Source of the DNA: Clostridia bacterium
GTDB lineage: Bacteria > Bacillota > Clostridia > Oscillospirales > CAG-272
Direction of reading: 5' to 3'
Assembly (NCBI GenBank): GCA_017382615.1
Contig: JAFNZX010000246.1
Span: 1-6,749, forward strand
Length of the DNA: 6,749 nt
Shown here: piece by piece, positions 6,068 through 6,749 of the stretch
How the letters are laid out: the number at the start of each line of letters is the position of its first letter
Numbering within the stretch: position 1 is the stretch's first letter
Notes under the pieces: generated by a model
What the model saw: only the letters and a program-made list of their open reading frames with translations
Database searches by the model: none
Told to the model about the DNA's origin: nothing
Translations under genes and position numbers: made by a program

Positions 6068-6749
6068 ATGAAAAGAACTGTTTTTGTGTCGGCAACCGTT
6101 TTTCTGCTGCTGTTTTCTTTGATATCGTGCGGATCGCTGTTGAAACCGGATCCAATCTACCGCTTTGAAGCTACCTATTCCGAAAGGCATACCGCTGCTT
6201 ATTTTATGCATCAGTACGTGCATGCCGATCCCAATCTCGTGCACGTAAATGCGGCGGTCAATGAAGCTGATACGTATAAATATAGCGGAAAAGAGCAAAG
6301 GTATTACGCGATCAAGGGCGTGTCCATAGACGAATACGTTTGCTACAGCGAGGATTATTTGCTGATGGATCCCGGTTTCAGCGCTGCTATTATTCGTAAC
6401 AAAAATATGGATACTAAGCCTGAAATACTTACCCTTGAGGTAAGCGGTGCGGAGCTGTTTTGGGCGAACGGCTACTGCTATATGAACAATGCCACTAAGA
6501 AGGCGATGGAAGCGCTTGGAAAGAATATTTTCTACTATAAACTCGAGGACGTTGACGCTGCAGCTTTGCAAAAAAGCTTGAAGGAGAACATTGAAGCACA
6601 AAACTATATCCATCAGGATGACACGGACCCTGCGTATTTCAGAAAAAAGTTTAAAGCAGCAGAACACACGTATTCTTATCTGACCTTGAAAATCAGAGTT
6701 CATTTTCAGAAGTATGAAAATATCGTTTGGGATGCAGCGGTAGTAAAGC
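6068..6749 (+). CDS. Secreted lipoprotein of unknown function, cut by window end
   Basis: The frame is open from ATG 6068 to the last base, giving 227 residues without a stop, so the C-terminus lies beyond the window. An AAAGGAG (6052-6058) precedes the ATG by 9 bases. The N-terminus is a lipoprotein signal peptide: MKRT, a hydrophobic core (about 5-19), then the lipobox LISC with C21 as the lipid-anchored residue, so the protein should sit on the outer face of the membrane. The mature part is rich in tyrosine (20 of 227 residues) and has no membrane segment. Alternating hydrophobic residues near 202-227 (YSYLTLKIRVHF) suggest beta strands. I recognise no family. Codon use looks more AT-rich than in the operon. 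An ECF-like promoter just upstream hints at a cell-envelope role, which is inference only. Confidence 0.85.
   Translation, partial: MKRTVFVSATVFLLLFSLISCGSLLKPDPIYRFEATYSERHTAAYFMHQYVHADPNLVHVNAAVNEADTYKYSGKEQRYYAIKGVSIDEYVCYSEDYLLMDPGFSAAIIRNKNMDTKPEILTLEVSGAELFWANGYCYMNNATKKAMEALGKNIFYYKLEDVDAAALQKSLKENIEAQNYIHQDDTDPAYFRKKFKAAEHTYSYLTLKIRVHFQKYENIVWDAAVVK

Noticed and set aside
6062..6703. 213-codon minus-strand frame opposite the lipoprotein
   Set aside because: The + strand frame has a ribosome binding site, signal peptide and lipobox; the minus frame has none of these and looks like a shadow.

Overview
The window looks like ordinary chromosome from a low-to-mid GC Gram-positive bacterium of the class Clostridia, probably an uncultured gut-type lineage. 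This rests on strong AGGAGG-type ribosome binding sites, clostridial-type sigma-A promoters (TTGACA-17-TATAAT), a DUF512/radical-SAM gene directly upstream of der, a lipobox lipoprotein, and structured intergenic repeats. The genus cannot be read from the sequence. All genes are on the + strand.

Layout. 1-398 holds no gene: it starts with a bidirectional hairpin terminator (16-53), continues with a GC-rich multi-hairpin repeat (about 61-315), and ends with a near-consensus extended -10 promoter (322-350). 399-4948 is a tight four-gene operon: a PDZ/radical-SAM DUF512 protein, the double GTPase Der, the GTPase Obg and a family I inorganic pyrophosphatase, with gaps of 14, 18 and 30 bases. A rho-independent terminator follows (4959-4987). 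4988-5458 is gene-free and filled mostly by two head-to-head copies of a structured repeat (5042-5175 on +, 5301-5428 on -), preceded by a 22-base remnant that looks like an internally deleted copy. A second sigma-A promoter (5459-5487), sharing a 16-base block with the first, drives a low-molecular-weight protein tyrosine phosphatase (5513-5980). After it comes an ECF-sigma-like promoter (5994-6019) and a secreted lipoprotein of unknown function (from 6068) that runs off the window end. This last reading frame is open to base 6749.

How the genes fit together. Der and Obg both act in maturation of the 50S ribosomal subunit and sense GTP or ppGpp. Pyrophosphatase pulls RNA, DNA and aminoacyl-tRNA synthesis forward, so the operon is a growth and ribosome-assembly unit. 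The DUF512 protein is a conserved partner of der with no firmly established role. The phosphatase and the lipoprotein appear to be separate transcription units, the latter possibly under envelope-stress (ECF) control.

I see no clear new biological system here. The points most worth checking are the inverted pair of structured repeats with stems conserved by compensatory change, the multi-hairpin element next to the operon promoter, and the ECF-like promoter ahead of an unrecognised lipoprotein. No rRNA, tRNA, CRISPR array, insertion sequence or transposase was found.
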